DNA of 64,000 nt from Bugula neritina (GCA_964035545.1 OZ037768.1:3959241-4023240), one strand, 5' to 3'; counted from the first letter of the stretch, positions 45,180 through 59,500 are shown. Program-made: numbers and translations. Notes: generated by a model not told the origin, from the sequence alone.

Positions 45180-45910
45180 TTTTTGCTAGAAATTTATATT
45201 ATTATGAATATAATAATAATGATAAATCATAATGATAATGTAAATGATAATCATAAACTTAAAGTGATCATCATAATGAATATAATTATATTAATGATAA
45301 TCATAATGATAATGACAATCATTTAATGAATATAATAATTGCATGATCATAAGGTAAATTTGAAGTAATGATGATTATACTAAATTATAGTTACAATTGA
45401 TTAATTATTGCTATAAGTATAACTATAACTATAAGTATAACTATAAGTAGTATAAGTTATAGTCTATAAGTATAAGTATAAGATTACTTTAACTTTAATT
45501 TTAGTTTTACTTTTTTCTTTTACTTTTACTGTTTTAGTGACCAAAGTGACTGTGAGTAAGTCAATAATTATAAAAATGAAAATGTAAAATATTATGATTT
45601 ATTGTCACTTGAAATTTGAATAGCATGATAATGAATATGATAATTAATACCATTATTATACTTCATTACATGCAAATATGATTATATCATTTAGTCATTA
45701 TCACTATGACTTTGTAAATTGTTTAATTTAATTTTATTGAAGGGAAACTGTGAGCACAATTAAACAATAATTAATAAAATAAATAACAATTATAATGATA
45801 ATCTGTTATCCATAATAATATAATCTCAACCTGTTACTCATTAGACATTAGTATTACTATTAGTATAAGTATGACTTGAACTATAAGTATAAGTATTTTC
45901 AATTTAATAG
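45180..45910. repeat. Low-complexity island upstream of EIPR1
   Basis: Mosaic of GATAATCATAATGATAATG and ACTATAAGTATAA words, changing motif every 50-100 bases, with no open frame of interest. Confidence 0.75.
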
Positions 45911-46098
45911 TTATAATCTGAGCTGCATAAAAATAAATTTGAGTAAAAACACATTAAATTTGCCTTTCAATGTTGTGCTAAAAACTATAAACTGTTTGAG
46001 TTTTAAAGTTGATTTTTCAGTGATATTTGATTTTTAAGCTGATACGTTTATGTGGAGTATTTTTATTTGTAGATTACCAAATTAACTTTATCCTTTCC

Positions 46099-49000
46099 AT
46101 GGCAGATCCCTCCTCGATTATATATGGCTTGGAAACTCGGGTATGAAAGATTTTTTGGTTCTTTAGTTGATATTGATAGATTTTTATTTAAACAATTAAT
46201 GGCATATTTCATTTATCAGAATATTGATCTTATATAATTAGTTGAGATTAAAAATACCATTTTTACCAGTAGTAAACTTGCATTATTGTCATATCTGGAA
46301 AATTTATGTGCTCAATTTATTTCTTTTGATATTCTAATCCACCATCAAGCTATTAATACAATAAGATATCATGTAAATACATTGTCTACACCTTAAAGAT
46401 GTGTATACTGCAACTAAGTTTTAAAACTAGGAATTCTGTTAATTTTGTTGTAGTATGTATTTCTAAAATTTTTATGTGATCAAAATTAACCAATTTTCAC
46501 TGTAACTGTTATCTCTTTCTGTTCAGAATTTGTTGAGTCTATTTCTTTTACAAGTCTTGAACTATAATAAATATATTTTCTTAGGTAACTCTAATTTCAA
46601 AAAGAAATGCTGGTTTTACAGTTGATGTAACGTATACAGGATGTAATAAATTGTCAGTTTTATATAATTGTTGTTAGGCCAGAGCTTTAAGTGCTCAGTC
46701 GGCAAATGAATCAGAATCAGTAAGATTTCTGGTTGGTACTCAGTCATTCCATGGTGCTAATGAGAAAGGAGAAGACAACCAGGTATTCTAGAATGTTATT
46801 TTAAAAAATATTATTTTAATATTTGTTTAATAAGAGTTGAAAATTTAAGATGGCTCATGCCTCATAGCTTAGGCTCACCACATTGCATAGAAGTTTTGTA
46901 ACCTTATCCAGTTATTAAATGTTGGTTTAAGAGCTCTACTGCGGCTTCGTATTCACTGTTGTTGAGGAGTAGTTTATCTGTATTATGAGGTCTCTATGTG
47001 TGTAGATTCATCTTGTGGAATACGACGAGGAGAGAAACACAACTCAGAGGAACATATTCACACATTCAGTCGGCGAAGTATGGCACTTGGCCGCATCTCC
47101 GAACAACCCCCTCATGTTCTCTACTTGCTACAACAAGATATGTGAGTCTTTTGTTTGAATGGGTTATCTATGAATCTATTCTGTCAAAGTTATAGCTTTA
47201 TTATTGGAAATAATTTAGTGGGCAGTTTGCAACTAATATATAATAGTAACTGTGGCTGTGACATTACTGTTAATTTCGCTTTTATTGCTGAAATATGGTG
47301 GTGTTTGGGTTACTTCAGTAAACGTGACTCGCAACTCTCTTGGGAGCTGTATAGACTGTGCACCTACTATAATTACTGTTATTATTATATGTATAAACTT
47401 ATTTAAAACAGGCGGTGCTAAGGCTGACATGAGAGCCACACTGTGGAAGTTACCATTTGAAGACGAGAACCAGGACCTGTTAGATGACAGTTCTATACAA
47501 GACTTAGTGAAGCTGACAGATCTGGGAGCAGATCAACATGGAGATATAAGATGGTTTAGTATAGCAGAAGTTGTCTGTACAGAGTACATGCTAACTTGTT
47601 TTTTCTATTGTAACTAGTCACCAAAAGTCTAACACACTCGGTGAAACTTAGTCTAGAAAGTATTAGGCAAAAATATTAGTATTCATGAGGAAATGCTGGC
47701 AAAAAGTGAACATTTGAACACTTATGTTTGACCTGTAGAATAGGTTATTCCAACTGCTCCTGTTCTATAAAGAAAGGAAGTTCAAATCTTTCTATGTCTG
47801 CATGCTGTTTAGTGTAGAGGAATTATTAGTAGGGTTCTAAAGATCATAATTTTATCATAGTAATCATTATTTTATTCAATATTTCCTTGAGTGATGTCAT
47901 TGTTTGTTTTCTTCTGCAAAAAACATTTGCCATTTTTTTTGACACTTGCAAACACTTGCCAGGTGTGTTCAGAACTTGAATAGTTGTGGATGACTGAAGC
48001 TGTTATCTTTTGTTGTTTCAACTAAGTTTTTCCTCAGTGTAATCACCACATAGTTTTCATGGCACCTTATAATATTTATATAAACTAGTCAGTTAAATCT
48101 CTGTAATTGTTTATTATTTTATAAAGTGCTGACAGTTTTACAATCTTAATAAATTGTATTACCAACTGCTCTATTAATATAATATATTATATTATATACT
48201 AGCAAATGCTTTGATAGTATATATTATATATTATTAATTACGAAAATTACTAAAAACTGAAATTTACATTTTAGAAATTAATCAACCACTAGCTTGGCTA
48301 TCAGTTAACTTGGATAATAAAAATAGTAAAAATTCACGCAGTCACTTTTTTTGTTTTCTAATGACTATGTATTGTAATTGCAGTGTTATGTTTAGTCCAA
48401 GTGATGAAGCTAATGAACTGGTGACTCTTGGCGATATGTCATTCTATTTATGGGACATCGACAGCGGGGGAAGGGCTGAGGTGAGTTTGCTCGCCTCAAC
48501 ATGGAAAAGCTGGCATGTAGGTTTTGTAGAATAGATTGTTGAAAGGTTGCAAGGAAACGTTAGCAAAAAAATTTAACTCAAGATAATTTGGCTGATTCTT
48601 TAGTGTATACAGTGCAATGAAAACTATTAACCTGTATTTTTAATGCTAAGAAACAGTTGACAGTTGCACAAGTCACTCAATAAAATATGGGACATTGTGT
48701 GGCCAGATGCAGCTGTGTGGACAAACCAGTGGACACAGCTGTGTGGACAATGCACATATGCAGTCTTGTTAAATCTTTTGACGTGGGTAATTTCATGATG
48801 GTGCAGCAGGAACCACGTGTAGAAGTAAAAAGATACAAGCTTATGCTGAATGTTGCAGGTAAAAAGTCAATGTGCCTTAGAAGTGAAAGGTCACCCGAAG
48901 TTCACAAGCGCGAGATGGGATCCTCACCACAGATGCTCTCAAATAGCTACAACCAATGACTGCTGCATTCGAGGGTGGGACTTGAGGTCTATGAAGTGAG

Positions 49001-49574
49001 TTTCTATACTCAATATATTCTCTGCCAGTAGAGGTCTATGTTTTCTGGTCATAATGTATACACTGTGTTGCTTGGCTACTGGTGGAAGTTCAGATACTGA
49101 AGCCTATTATGTATAGCCATTACCTTTTTTATTTTTAGTATTATTTTGCTGTTGATGAAGGAATTTCCAACTACAAAATTTTAGTTGTAAAGCAGCTTCT
49201 GGACATATTTACTACCAGTGTCTAGTGATTCCTTTTTAGTAGCTGCAGTCTTGTAAAACCTGAAGTTATGCATAGACATGGTACACCTATATAGATTTTT
49301 CACACGGTCTTCATTTGTTATTTTTCATTGTATTGTACAGGCAGATATATATAATAGACAATGCACACGGTCAGCTTGTGAGAGATATGGATTTCAACCC
49401 AAATAGACAGTATATTATAGCTACATGTGGAGATGACTGCCGAACTAAATTCTGGGATTTACGATCATCGGACAAACCTCTCAAAATTTTAGATGACCAC
49501 TCCCATTGGTTAGTCCGTAGCATATATGCAAATATACATGCATATGCACTCACGCCACACACAAATAAATAAAT

Positions 49575-49657
<83 letters not shown>

Positions 49658-50385
49658 ATATATTTTTTGTAGGGTATGGAGTGTGAGGTTTAATCACTTC
49701 CATGACCAGTTGGTTCTTACAGCTAGTAGTGATAGCAGAGTAGTACTCAACAGTGTTCCTTCCCTCTCATCTGAACCTTATGGCAAACTGGTTGATGATA
49801 TTGACGACGAGGAGGGGGATGGAGATATAGAGAGCAGCGTATCTTCTTCCAGGTATTAATTATCCATTGAGATTATCCAGTCACATTTTCAAAACTTATG
49901 AAAAAAGTTTACGTTGCTTAATGTGTAGAGAGCCTTCAGTATTGGTGCCAAATCGCTCATTTCGTGGAGATAAATTAAATGTCTTAACCAAAGAAAACAA
50001 CTCATAGTTTAGCCTTGTGATGTAAATTTACTGAAAGTTACATTTTCTACATTACATGTGGCTACTGCATATTGAAGTCAGGTGTTGAATGCCTTGAAAT
50101 CTAAACTGTAAATTTGGTCACATGATCATGCTTAGGTATGCGTATAGTGATTTAAACAAATATAATACAAAGTATTTGATCATTGCTGAGGGTCTTTGTA
50201 TGCAATACAGGGTGGAGCAAGTGCTGCCTGACAGTATAGTGCAGGTGTTTGAGGAACATGAAGACAGCGTCTACTCTGTGGAGTGGTCAAACTCAGACCC
50301 CTGGGTGTTTGCGTCTCTCAGCTATGACGGCCGGCTGGTAGTCAACCATGTTCCTCGGAGCGAAAAGTACAAGATTCTTCTATGA
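46099..50385 (+). CDS. EIPR1: EARP-interacting WD40 protein
   Basis: WD40 beta-propeller that binds the EARP/GARP tethering complexes at endosomes and supports dense-core vesicle formation in animals. Exons: 46099-46140, 46678-46782, 47006-47141, 47412-47553, 48384-48480, 48859-48995, 49341-49508, 49673-49852, 50211-50385; 393 residues against about 387 in human. Family motifs in order: [76 protein letters not shown], and the C-terminal [18 protein letters not shown] followed by [20 protein letters not shown]. An acidic linker ([13 protein letters not shown]) sits before the last blade, as in the family. Every exon joins in phase and the stop is at 50383-50385. It converges with the CYRI gene. 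Confidence 0.96.
49578..49668. repeat. (AT)n microsatellite in EIPR1 intron 7
   Basis: AT dinucleotide tract occupying more than half of the 164-base intron and ending close to its acceptor at 49672. Confidence 0.95.
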
Positions 50386-50648
50386 CCAGTCCTTTCTATA
50401 TTTATAACACTAATTGGTGTCATTCTTTGACATCTTAGCAAATAGACTATTTATTTCTATTTAACTACTGATATGCTAATCTATCTATGTTACTAATGGC
50501 TTTTTGGGGACAGTCAGGGCTATTATATTTTTATCATTGATAGTTAGATTAGATACACTAATATATTGTACATTGCACTATACAATGAATGCTATCTTTT
50601 AGTCTGCAATGAAATGGTGAGATATGCTTACACAAGTAGCAAGTGTCT

Positions 50649-50654
50649 AATAAA
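50649..50654 (+). terminator. Polyadenylation signal of EIPR1
   Basis: AATAAA 264 bases after the EIPR1 stop. The opposing candidate for CYRI, AATAAA on the minus strand at 50813-50818, is 160 bases further, so the two transcripts probably converge without much overlap. Confidence 0.5.
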
Positions 50655-51405
50655 CTGAGGGCAACTTATCAGTGAGCTGGCGTAAGGGGATCATGTTTCT
50701 GCCAAACTTTTTTGTAAGCTTTAGGACTACATGCTATTTCATTATTTATCTGTTTCTCAATTCTTATGAACTGGGCAAGATTTCCATCTGAAATAGTGAT
50801 ACTTGACAAAGTTTTATTAGTTGAAAGTAATATATAGAATTGTTAAACTTCTACAATCAAAGAGGTGCAAATACATGACGTGTTGATAGTAATATAACAG
50901 AAATTATGGCAATGCAAAGAGGAATATCAAACTGTGCGAGTGATATGATTCAATGGGATACAAGTTACATCAGTAGTGAACATTGGGCTAACAGATAGTC
51001 AAAAGCATAAAATGGAAAATAATGAAACACTGACAAAACAAGTTTAGTTGGGAAAAGTGGAAAAATATGAAGATCTTATTGGTCTTGTATGAATATAAAT
51101 TACATACACAGTGTTATTGCTCACAACTGCGTATTATGTGGATACCATCTCAGGTTTACTTTCAGTGTGTGACACAATTCCCATAGAAAGTATCCATAGT
51201 AATTGTGGCATGGCCTAGATTGAATAAAGATGTAAATCTAATATCAAAAAAGCATAAAAAGTAAAATGATAAACTGTAAGCGAACTAAGATGGACGTGGA
51301 CTCTCTCCTACTCTACAGTTTAAGTAAGTGTACAAGTGAGCCTTTTGAGTTTAGCATTTAATCATAGAACAAGTCAAAAACATATCTTTCAGCTAAAGTT
51401 TTCCA

Positions 51406-52377
51406 TTATGCAAAAGTCTTCTTCAAGCTCTCTGGTGTAGTACTATCACTGAAATGCTTTGAGGTATATTTCAGTGCATCCAGCAAGTTGGTATTACCAG
51501 CATGCTGCTTTAAAACTCTCACATATTTCTCCATTTCTATGACAGACGTTTTTACAAAGGCTCCGTTTGGATGGACGTGATCAAAGAGTATGAGTACTCC
51601 CACCATTACCCGAAGTATAAACATGACCGTGTCGTTGTTGACCAGCCTATCTCGGTACACAGTAGATGTGATCATAACTCGACAAATGGCCGCCATTTTA
51701 GCTAGTGTCTCAGTTATATTTTCTAAGGGTATATCATCATGTTCTAACACAAACCTAGATGTTGTATCACTAACGCATTTCATCATTGGTCGAGATTCAG
51801 CAAAGAATAGAGACATCCTTCCTTGCACCTCGCTTGTCATTCCGTGATCATCTTCCATTTGGGAGTTATCAGCTCTCATCCGCAACTGATTGAATCTGCG
51901 ACGGTAATAACTGAAATCATTCTGAACAGAGGGCGTAACCATCTTAGCCTCGTCAAAAGACAGCGTGTAGTCTAGAACCTGGGCAAACTGCCGGAAGAGA
52001 GCCTGCTGCTGCTCCAGATGCTCCATGCTGGTCATGTTTCCAGAACACAGATCGGTGAGCAGCAGCACTACCACGTTTTCTATCTGCTTTGAAAAGTCAT
52101 AGTAGGACTTGAGATTGTCAACATGCTTTTGTACGGCTTCCCACGCACTCTGCTGTGCCTCTTCGCTGTGCGGGTTGTTGATAGCTTCTCGAATCTCTAC
52201 AGTCGCTCCCTTATATCCCTGCATGTCTTCAAGGACAGCTTTCGCCTGCTCCATCACATTCTCGACATTTCTATAAGTGACTTCCTCTTGCTCAGTAGGC
52301 TGTGCGTTCTCAAAGTCGACAAAGACGTCAACATCTTTGGAGTGAGGGTTTCTCAGAATACTCAGTAGCTTCCCCAT
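51406..52377 (-). CDS. CYRI: CYRI (FAM49) Rac1-binding regulator, intronless
   Basis: CYFIP-related Rac1 interactor (DUF1394), which competes with the Scar/WAVE complex for active Rac1 at the membrane. Single open frame of 323 residues, the usual family length, alignable end to end: MGKLLSIL with Gly2 for N-myristoylation, DFENAQPTE near residue 21, NDFSYYRRRFNQ at 153-164 holding the Rac-binding Arg160/Arg161 pair, CRVMITSTVYRDR, and LRVMVGVLILFDHVHPNGAF. No stop or frameshift. It is the only multi-hundred-residue gene in the window without introns, while its vertebrate relatives have many; this suggests a retrocopy that kept function or replaced the parent gene. No A-tail or flanking direct repeat is visible, so any such event is old. 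Vertebrates have CYRIA and CYRIB; it cannot be assigned to either. Confidence 0.96.
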   Translation of the reverse strand: MGKLLSILRNPHSKDVDVFVDFENAQPTEQEEVTYRNVENVMEQAKAVLEDMQGYKGATVEIREAINNPHSEEAQQSAWEAVQKHVDNLKSYYDFSKQIENVVVLLLTDLCSGNMTSMEHLEQQQALFRQFAQVLDYTLSFDEAKMVTPSVQNDFSYYRRRFNQLRMRADNSQMEDDHGMTSEVQGRMSLFFAESRPMMKCVSDTTSRFVLEHDDIPLENITETLAKMAAICRVMITSTVYRDRLVNNDTVMFILRVMVGVLILFDHVHPNGAFVKTSVIEMEKYVRVLKQHAGNTNLLDALKYTSKHFSDSTTPESLKKTFA

Positions 52378-54899
52378 TACATCAGAATATTATGTGTAGA
52401 CAGTGAGTGAGAGTATGGAGACTTTAGTCAGTAGTTCTACAAAACAGACATACAAGATTGAGAGGCGCTAAAACTGCTCACTGTTACATTGTTACTTCAT
52501 CACAACCCAGGCTGACTGCAAAGGAACAGTTAATTTGCATTGTAACCCATATTACCTAGTAATGATTATGCATGCATGTTACTCAAGCAGCAGCAAAGGG
52601 GACTGACTAGTGGCTAAAGCAGCTGCATACAAAGCCTATATTTAGAATGTATTGATAAGAAATGCACACAGCTCCTTAATGCCTTTTAAATAGTTATTTT
52701 CTCAACTACTGCTCACTATTCATGCAACTTCCTTGTTTTAATCAAATAAGTTTACAACTTGGAGCGTATCATTGACCTTATATGGAATTCAAAGACATTG
52801 GAACTGTAACCACTTATAGAATAAACCAGTCATTGGCTAAGAAGTCATGCAAGAGACTCATTCCTTCCAAATTATAACAAAAAATTTTAAATGCAGAAAG
52901 CCAAGAAGCAGTAGATATTAAATCAGTGCATTAATGAACAGGTCAATTGAACTGAAAAGGCCTAACCTACTGCGATACACCTAATACTAAAATATGCTAC
53001 AACAGAGTAAGTATAAGGAGAACTTTCGTTGGCTAAAAGTGACTTAATTTTACATTTAAAACCTCTCCTCTCTTCCTCAAAGTTAACAACTACTACTACT
53101 ACTAAGCGATTGACAGGTTATCCTATGTCTGATAGTTGGCTCACATAATAAATTTTACCTGCAATTACAATTGGTAGATTACTTCCGTTTAGTAACTATA
53201 TTGAGGTTATTTTCTAGTTTCCGTAATTATTCTTGTGGTAAAATCAAAGATTTTGTTAGGGCTTGATATATTAGGTTGAAATAATGCAAACTGGTCATTT
53301 TGTCCATTACACATTTAACAAAGCAAAGCCTGTTAGAAAACCAGTTCTGTATTTACTAATCACACTGGTTGGATGTTGAAATGGGTCCACATGGTACAAA
53401 GGTGCTATTTAAAGATAAAGAAAACAGATATAAGATATACATTGTATATATAATAAATATTAGGAAATGATTTTTAAAAAGTACTTATATGTTTATAGTT
53501 TTGTTATAGCAGCTAGTTTTCTTTCACAAATTGAACTAGTTTGACGGACTTTACTATTGGTAGCATACAAAGAAATTTTAGAACGTACAAATAGTTGTCG
53601 AAAACATTAACACTTTTAAGAGCAAAGAAATCTAATGTGAATCCTAGGTCAGAGCTTGCCAGCAACCAAACCATGCTAAATTGTAGGACCAGCTGACCGG
53701 TCTTGTATGAGTGCTAGAGCAACTATGGGCATGCTCAAAGAGTTTTAGAAATAGTAATGATGCATCGAGTGACACTTGAATCAAACAATCATTAGATTTG
53801 GTTTCTAACTATGGTTACATTCTTGTTATTCATCAATAAATTTGGATGCTTGATCTTCAGTTCAAGTTTAAACTAAATTCCCCTTTAACAATTGAGGCTT
53901 ACTTTAAACAATTTGCAATGATCTATTCTAAGTGAATAGTACAATAGCTGACTTAATAATAGTTTGTGTCTGCATAAACTAGAGTGACTGTGAGTCAGTA
54001 TTCACCCGGTAGCAACTTCCTACAGAGTCTATCAGCAACTATTACAACAATCATATTGAATAAAATTTTGGTACATAACAGCCAACATATATTTCTCCAT
54101 ATTGGTCACTTTGCCTAATTACTTACTTGCAAGTTACATTTCAACATTAATGCATTTGTCAAACCATCTCGAGCTGATATACTTATCAAGGAGCTATACT
54201 ATGTTGTGTAAAATAACCAAGACTAATACTCAACGTTACCTCATAAAGATTGGTTTGATGGTGTGTAGAATGAGGGTGCATTTTGCTGCTAGATGATTTG
54301 GTGCTACTACGGTTCATAATAAAACATTACTGTCATAATGATAGTAAGAAAGAAGGCTCTGCAGCATACTTGATACCAATAGTAGACAATTATAATTACC
54401 ATAATCACGGCAGCCTGAGTCACAATCACAACATGATCATGTAAATGACACAAAGACTAGGAATAACCATTAGATTAATTATATTGATTAGTTATTATTA
54501 GTTACAATAGCAAGAAAAACAACTAGAATAAGCAGCTATCACACAGACTGTAGTTTAATTGAAAACACTGAGAGTTGAGGTGCTGTGAGAGTTATACCAG
54601 AAATATTTTAATTTTGTTTCACTTTTTATTTATATCACCAATATTTGAGTATAGGCATTGCTATCATAGGGAGTATCACTAAGAATATGTCACAATCATT
54701 AGAGTTTACTAATATTTATATTTTAGCAGGAGCTGATACTTGGACTTGTGCAACTTCAGTCTTAAAAGTAAACTGAAGGTTAACTAAAACTTTGGGCATA
54801 AAGTTAAGCCTAGGCTCAGGAGATTTGCTAAATCTGTGCTGAAACATTACTATTATATTTTTTGACGAGGATAAGAACAATTATCATAAAAATATCAGA

Positions 54900-55790
54900 C
54901 TAGGAGCAAACTTTCTAGCCTCAGTCTTTTTAATTAAAATCTGTAACGTAATATTAATAAGATCCCTTAAAGTCAAAGTCAAAATTAGAGTCAACATAAA
55001 GTTGAATGATGAACAAGTATAAGACTCCGACTGAAAGTGAGCATTAAAGTTAAGCTTGCTCTGTTTTCTAGAGTAAAACTTTTAGTAAAACAATTTTCTT
55101 CAACTAATTAACAAAATCAAACCACATTTTATGAATTTTGTTAGTATCAGTATCATAATCATGATGATAATTATCATCATCATCATTGTAATTGTCACAC
55201 TGTAAGTGTTGTAGTTCAAAGACAAATTGAAATATCAACATGAAATAAAAACAAAACTAAAACTAAAAGTTAATTGAAACTCAGACGCATAACATTTTCA
55301 CTAACGATTAGAGTAACACTGACAGTAACTGTAAATAAAAAACAGTAAAGATAAAAGACTTATAAGACTAAGACTAAGTTATAATTCATTAATTGTCTTA
55401 TAACTGTAGGTGTAAATATAACTATAACTATAACTCAATCAAAGCAAACTTAAAATGAAGTACAACTAACAATAATTGTAAACTAGAAAAGAATATTTAT
55501 GAAGTATATTCATAATGAGTAATGACAAATCACTAAAAGTTTAATGATTAAAACTAAAAGTAAAAATGAAGCTAAAAATGAAACTGATTCTGAAAGTCAA
55601 CACAAAACTCAAAACACAAATGACAAATCAAAGACTTGAACTTGAAGTTGAAGAGAAGACTCAAACTCAAAGTACAACTATTGAACTAATACTAATACTA
55701 TTAGTATTAGTTCAATAGGTATTACTATTAGTATTACTATTACTAATAGTATTAGTATTAGTAATAGTAATTATACAATTAAATGATTCA
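54900..55790. repeat. Low-complexity island upstream of TAF2
   Basis: Mosaic of CATCATCATT, AAACTAAAACTAAAAG, AACTATAACTATAAC and ATTAGTATTACTA blocks. It resembles the island at 45180 and the one at about 13500-14400. Confidence 0.75.
55678..55718. repeat. Perfect 41-bp palindrome
   Basis: Twenty-base arms around one central C: left CTATTGAACTAATACTAATA, right its exact reverse complement. It lies inside the low-complexity island and is followed by further TTAGTATTACTA inverted words to about 55770. Confidence 0.95.
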
Positions 55791-56595
55791 TGAAACTCAC
55801 CTTATGCTAAGCATAATTTATAAAGCTGCTTATCTTCTTATCCAAAAAATCTACATCAAAGCTTAGTATATTTATAATCAAAAATATGTAAAACGTTATC
55901 AAATTAGAAACTGAAAAAGATAACAATCGCTACCGCGGGCGTGAATTGACGAAAAGCAAATTAAAACTGAAAATGAAATTGCTGGCAACTTCCGACTTTA
56001 TAAAACATACCCACTAGTATTTTGTCCAGTAATAATAATTATTGTCGTTATATGTAGACATGTCGTTAAGATGCATGCAATACAAAGATTTTAAGCTATT
56101 TGCGTCTCAGGCAATAAACGTGCTCTAGTAAAAGTCAGTTAAAATCGTCGTTATTACGATGAATGGATGGTCAAAATAATATAGTTGTACGATTTTAGCA
56201 AATTGCTGTTTCAAGCTTGAGCATTTCAGACAAATATCCGCTGTAACAAAAAAGATTTCAATTTTAATTGAATGAAGTTTTAATCATTTGAAATTTGTAA
56301 AGCTTGACTTATTATATATTATGTTCATTGGGTTCATAATTAAAAGAAAAAACATTTTTTAAATGCAAAAGTTTTGCTCTATAATTTAATTATCTGGATA
56401 ATTAATTACTAAAAGTACACTAAGATTTATCATTTGATTTGAGAGGCAAGTTAAAAAACTCAAAAGCTGATGTCTAACTCTTACTCCAAGTACACTAACT
56501 GCAGTTGTATAATTGGTCTTGTACTCTTATAGGTATAGTGACACGGATAATCATACTAGACCGATGCTTCTGTGAAACGCTTCAACTTTTAAGAA

Positions 56596-59500
56596 ATGAG
56601 TCACAACTTTAAACTGGGTAAGTTAAAAGTAACGGTAACGGGTAATGTCTAAAATTTACATAGCCATGCTCATACTCGCTACCAGTATTAGTGATACTCA
56701 GAGTGGACACAGGTATAGTCTTCTTAACAATTACAAACTGTTATTATTGATAAAATTTAATTATATGATTATTCAAAGTGCCAATTCTTTTCAATTTCCT
56801 TACTGTCAAATACAGTTTTGTTTAAAGATCATAACAACTAACAAGTTATTGTTTTTATGGCTTATCACAATTTTAGTTAGTTTTACTTTTTAAGTCAAAC
56901 ATAAATTATTTTGTGGTTGTAGTTCATCAGACACTGGTGATCAGTAGAATCAGTTTTGAAAAGCAGTTAGTAGTGGTAAGTTTTTAAAACTGTTCATTGT
57001 GCTCAATAACTATTCCGTTTCACTTCTCTAGTAGTTAATGTGGTGAAATATGTAAAAAATTGTTTGAAGCAAAACGGTTTTTGTATGAGGAACTATTACA
57101 GTTATTATTTTAGATCAAGTCAATAAGTTTTATTGTCAGAATTTCATTATTTTTGATAAAATGTAGTCCAGAAATAAATTAAGCAAAGTAAAAATCTGCA
57201 ATGTTGTAGCTTATTATAATTGCAATGTGCTTTATATATCTACTTACTTTGTGTACATCTACCTTTTTGTGTACATTTAATCTCTCATTACATATCTACT
57301 TGCATTGCATGCACCTACTTTCATTGTATACATCTGTACTAAACTTTACTTATTTCGCATGCATCTATTTGCTTTATTTTAGGCATTAGCAGAATTTCAT
57401 TTCCTGCCCTTGGTTCCTGATTCAACAACACTGAGACTAAACTGCAAGCAGAGTCATATCCTTTTTATTCAAAACTTTCAATGTAGCTAAGGAATAGTTT
57501 TTTTTATTTCCAGAACAGAAAAATGAATATTGTTTCTTAGTCATCATGACCTAAATGTTTATTGTTAGAGTCAATGTTTTATTTCGTGACTGCTTAAGGT
57601 GTTGAAGTTTGTTGATTATAATCCTTGACCAAGTTGTTTCACGGATATTTGAGGTTGTAGTAAATGATATCTACTCTGCTGAATACGAGTACTGTGACCC
57701 TACTCTCCAACCAGTCTCAGACCCAGTAGCTGCGTAAGTTAGCGTGCCATGTTTGTTACGGACAAATTGAGAAATTTTCTTTTAATCTGCTATTGAAATA
57801 ATCTATTTTTGTCTCCTCAACAGATTTTGATTTGAATTTTTGTGATGATTTTTTAAGTTTTCTTTTGTAATTTTTAATAGTTGTGGGTAGTTTTCCTTTC
57901 AATTTCTGTGTGGCTGCTCTGGGATCGCTAGTTGTTCATTTCATCTGAACACATTACTTTTTCATCAATACAATTTCACTGTGCAATAAATGAATAATAA
58001 TGAGACTTTGCTTGCAGGCATACTCTGGATACATTTCAAAATGCTGAGATTGAAGCATTCGACAGCGTTAACGCTGACAAACGTCTGGGAGAGCTCATAA
58101 TTCACTTACCAAAAGAAGTTGAAGATGATGTAAATAGTAAGTTACACTGTGTATGTCTGAAAATATGTTATGTCACGCAGATTTATGTTGTAATAGTAAA
58201 TCTAAAGAGCTGTGCCCATATTATTATGACTGACTACAACTTTTACTGAAATACACCATGCATTTAATTTTGACAAGAAACTCAAAGTTGTTGATTGATA
58301 AAACGAGTTTCAAGTGGTGGTTATTCACTCTTTTCATAGTGTTTGTCTCTTTATATGCTATTTAGCTGTTTGCGTATTTATTATGTTTTTGTTTTTTTAA
58401 TTTTTGAATTAATAATAACACCTACTTTGTTATTTGCTGCTGCTTCATAATAAAGATGTTGAAATATTTTTTAAGATGGTAGAAAATTTATACTGTCGAT
58501 TGAATTTGCCCTCCATGAGCCTGCCGGAGGTTTACATTTCGTGTTACCAAGGATGAAAGACGGAACACTGTTGAGAAATGCTATGCATCTCTTCTCATAT
58601 GGAGAACACAACTCTGCCAGGTATAAAACACTTGTTTATTTTAACGTATGCCAATGGTTGTTGGTTGGCCGATGGTTGTAAATATACTGATGTAAAGCTC
58701 TCTGTGATTGGTTTGTACTCCGTTATATTCATTTTTAGAATGTGGTTTCCTTGTATTGACTCGTACAATGAGCTCTGTACTTGGAAGATAGAAGTGACTG
58801 TAGAAGCTATGATGGTAGCAATCACGGCTGGAGAGCTCATAGATACAGTTACATCTTCTGATGGGAAGGAGAAAACATACGTGTATGAGTTGAACGTTCC
58901 TACTTCAGCCTGCAACATTGCTCTGGCTGTTGGGTAGGTAGACATTATAGGCATGTAGTTTTGAGCAAAGATGTTTATATACTATATGAAATAAATGGGT
59001 GCCACTCTGCTGTTTTTTAGCTATATTATAACTTAGTTAATTAATATTAAAAGAAAATAAATATTAAAAGTTTGAGAGAAAATAGACATTATAGTAGGTC
59101 TGGACTAATATGCAGGACTACGCTGGTAGATTAAACACTAGAAAAAAATGTAACTTTTGTCGAAGTTCTAAAGCTATGTTGTAGCATGGTTTGAGATGCC
59201 CAAAGTTCACCCGTAAACTCAGATTTCTTGCACAGATTGTGTCTATAGAAAGCTAATTGCTTTTTATAAGATAGGTTACCCTAGATTAGTATTTTTATAA
59301 GACATATATCCACTACTCTTTTTACTCTATGCCATGCTGTGTTACTTTGCTAAACTGAAGAATGAGTAGTATTTTACTGTAGGCCATTCGAATGTCACAT
59401 AGACCCCAACATGAACGAGGTGAAACACTACTGTCTGCCACATCTCATGCCCATACTCAAGTCTACCACTGCCACTCTTCATGAAGTGAGCTTTTCTACG

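Larger units (their letters stand above)
52378..56595. other. Intergenic, CYRI to TAF2
   Basis: About 4.2 kb between divergent start codons with no credible exon. The part from 54900 to 55790 is a low-complexity mosaic. The promoters of both genes should lie here. Confidence 0.55.

Noticed and set aside
58595-58954. Antisense open frame over TAF2 exon 7
   Set aside because: The plus-strand frame matches TAF2 with correct splice sites, so the antisense frame is a shadow.
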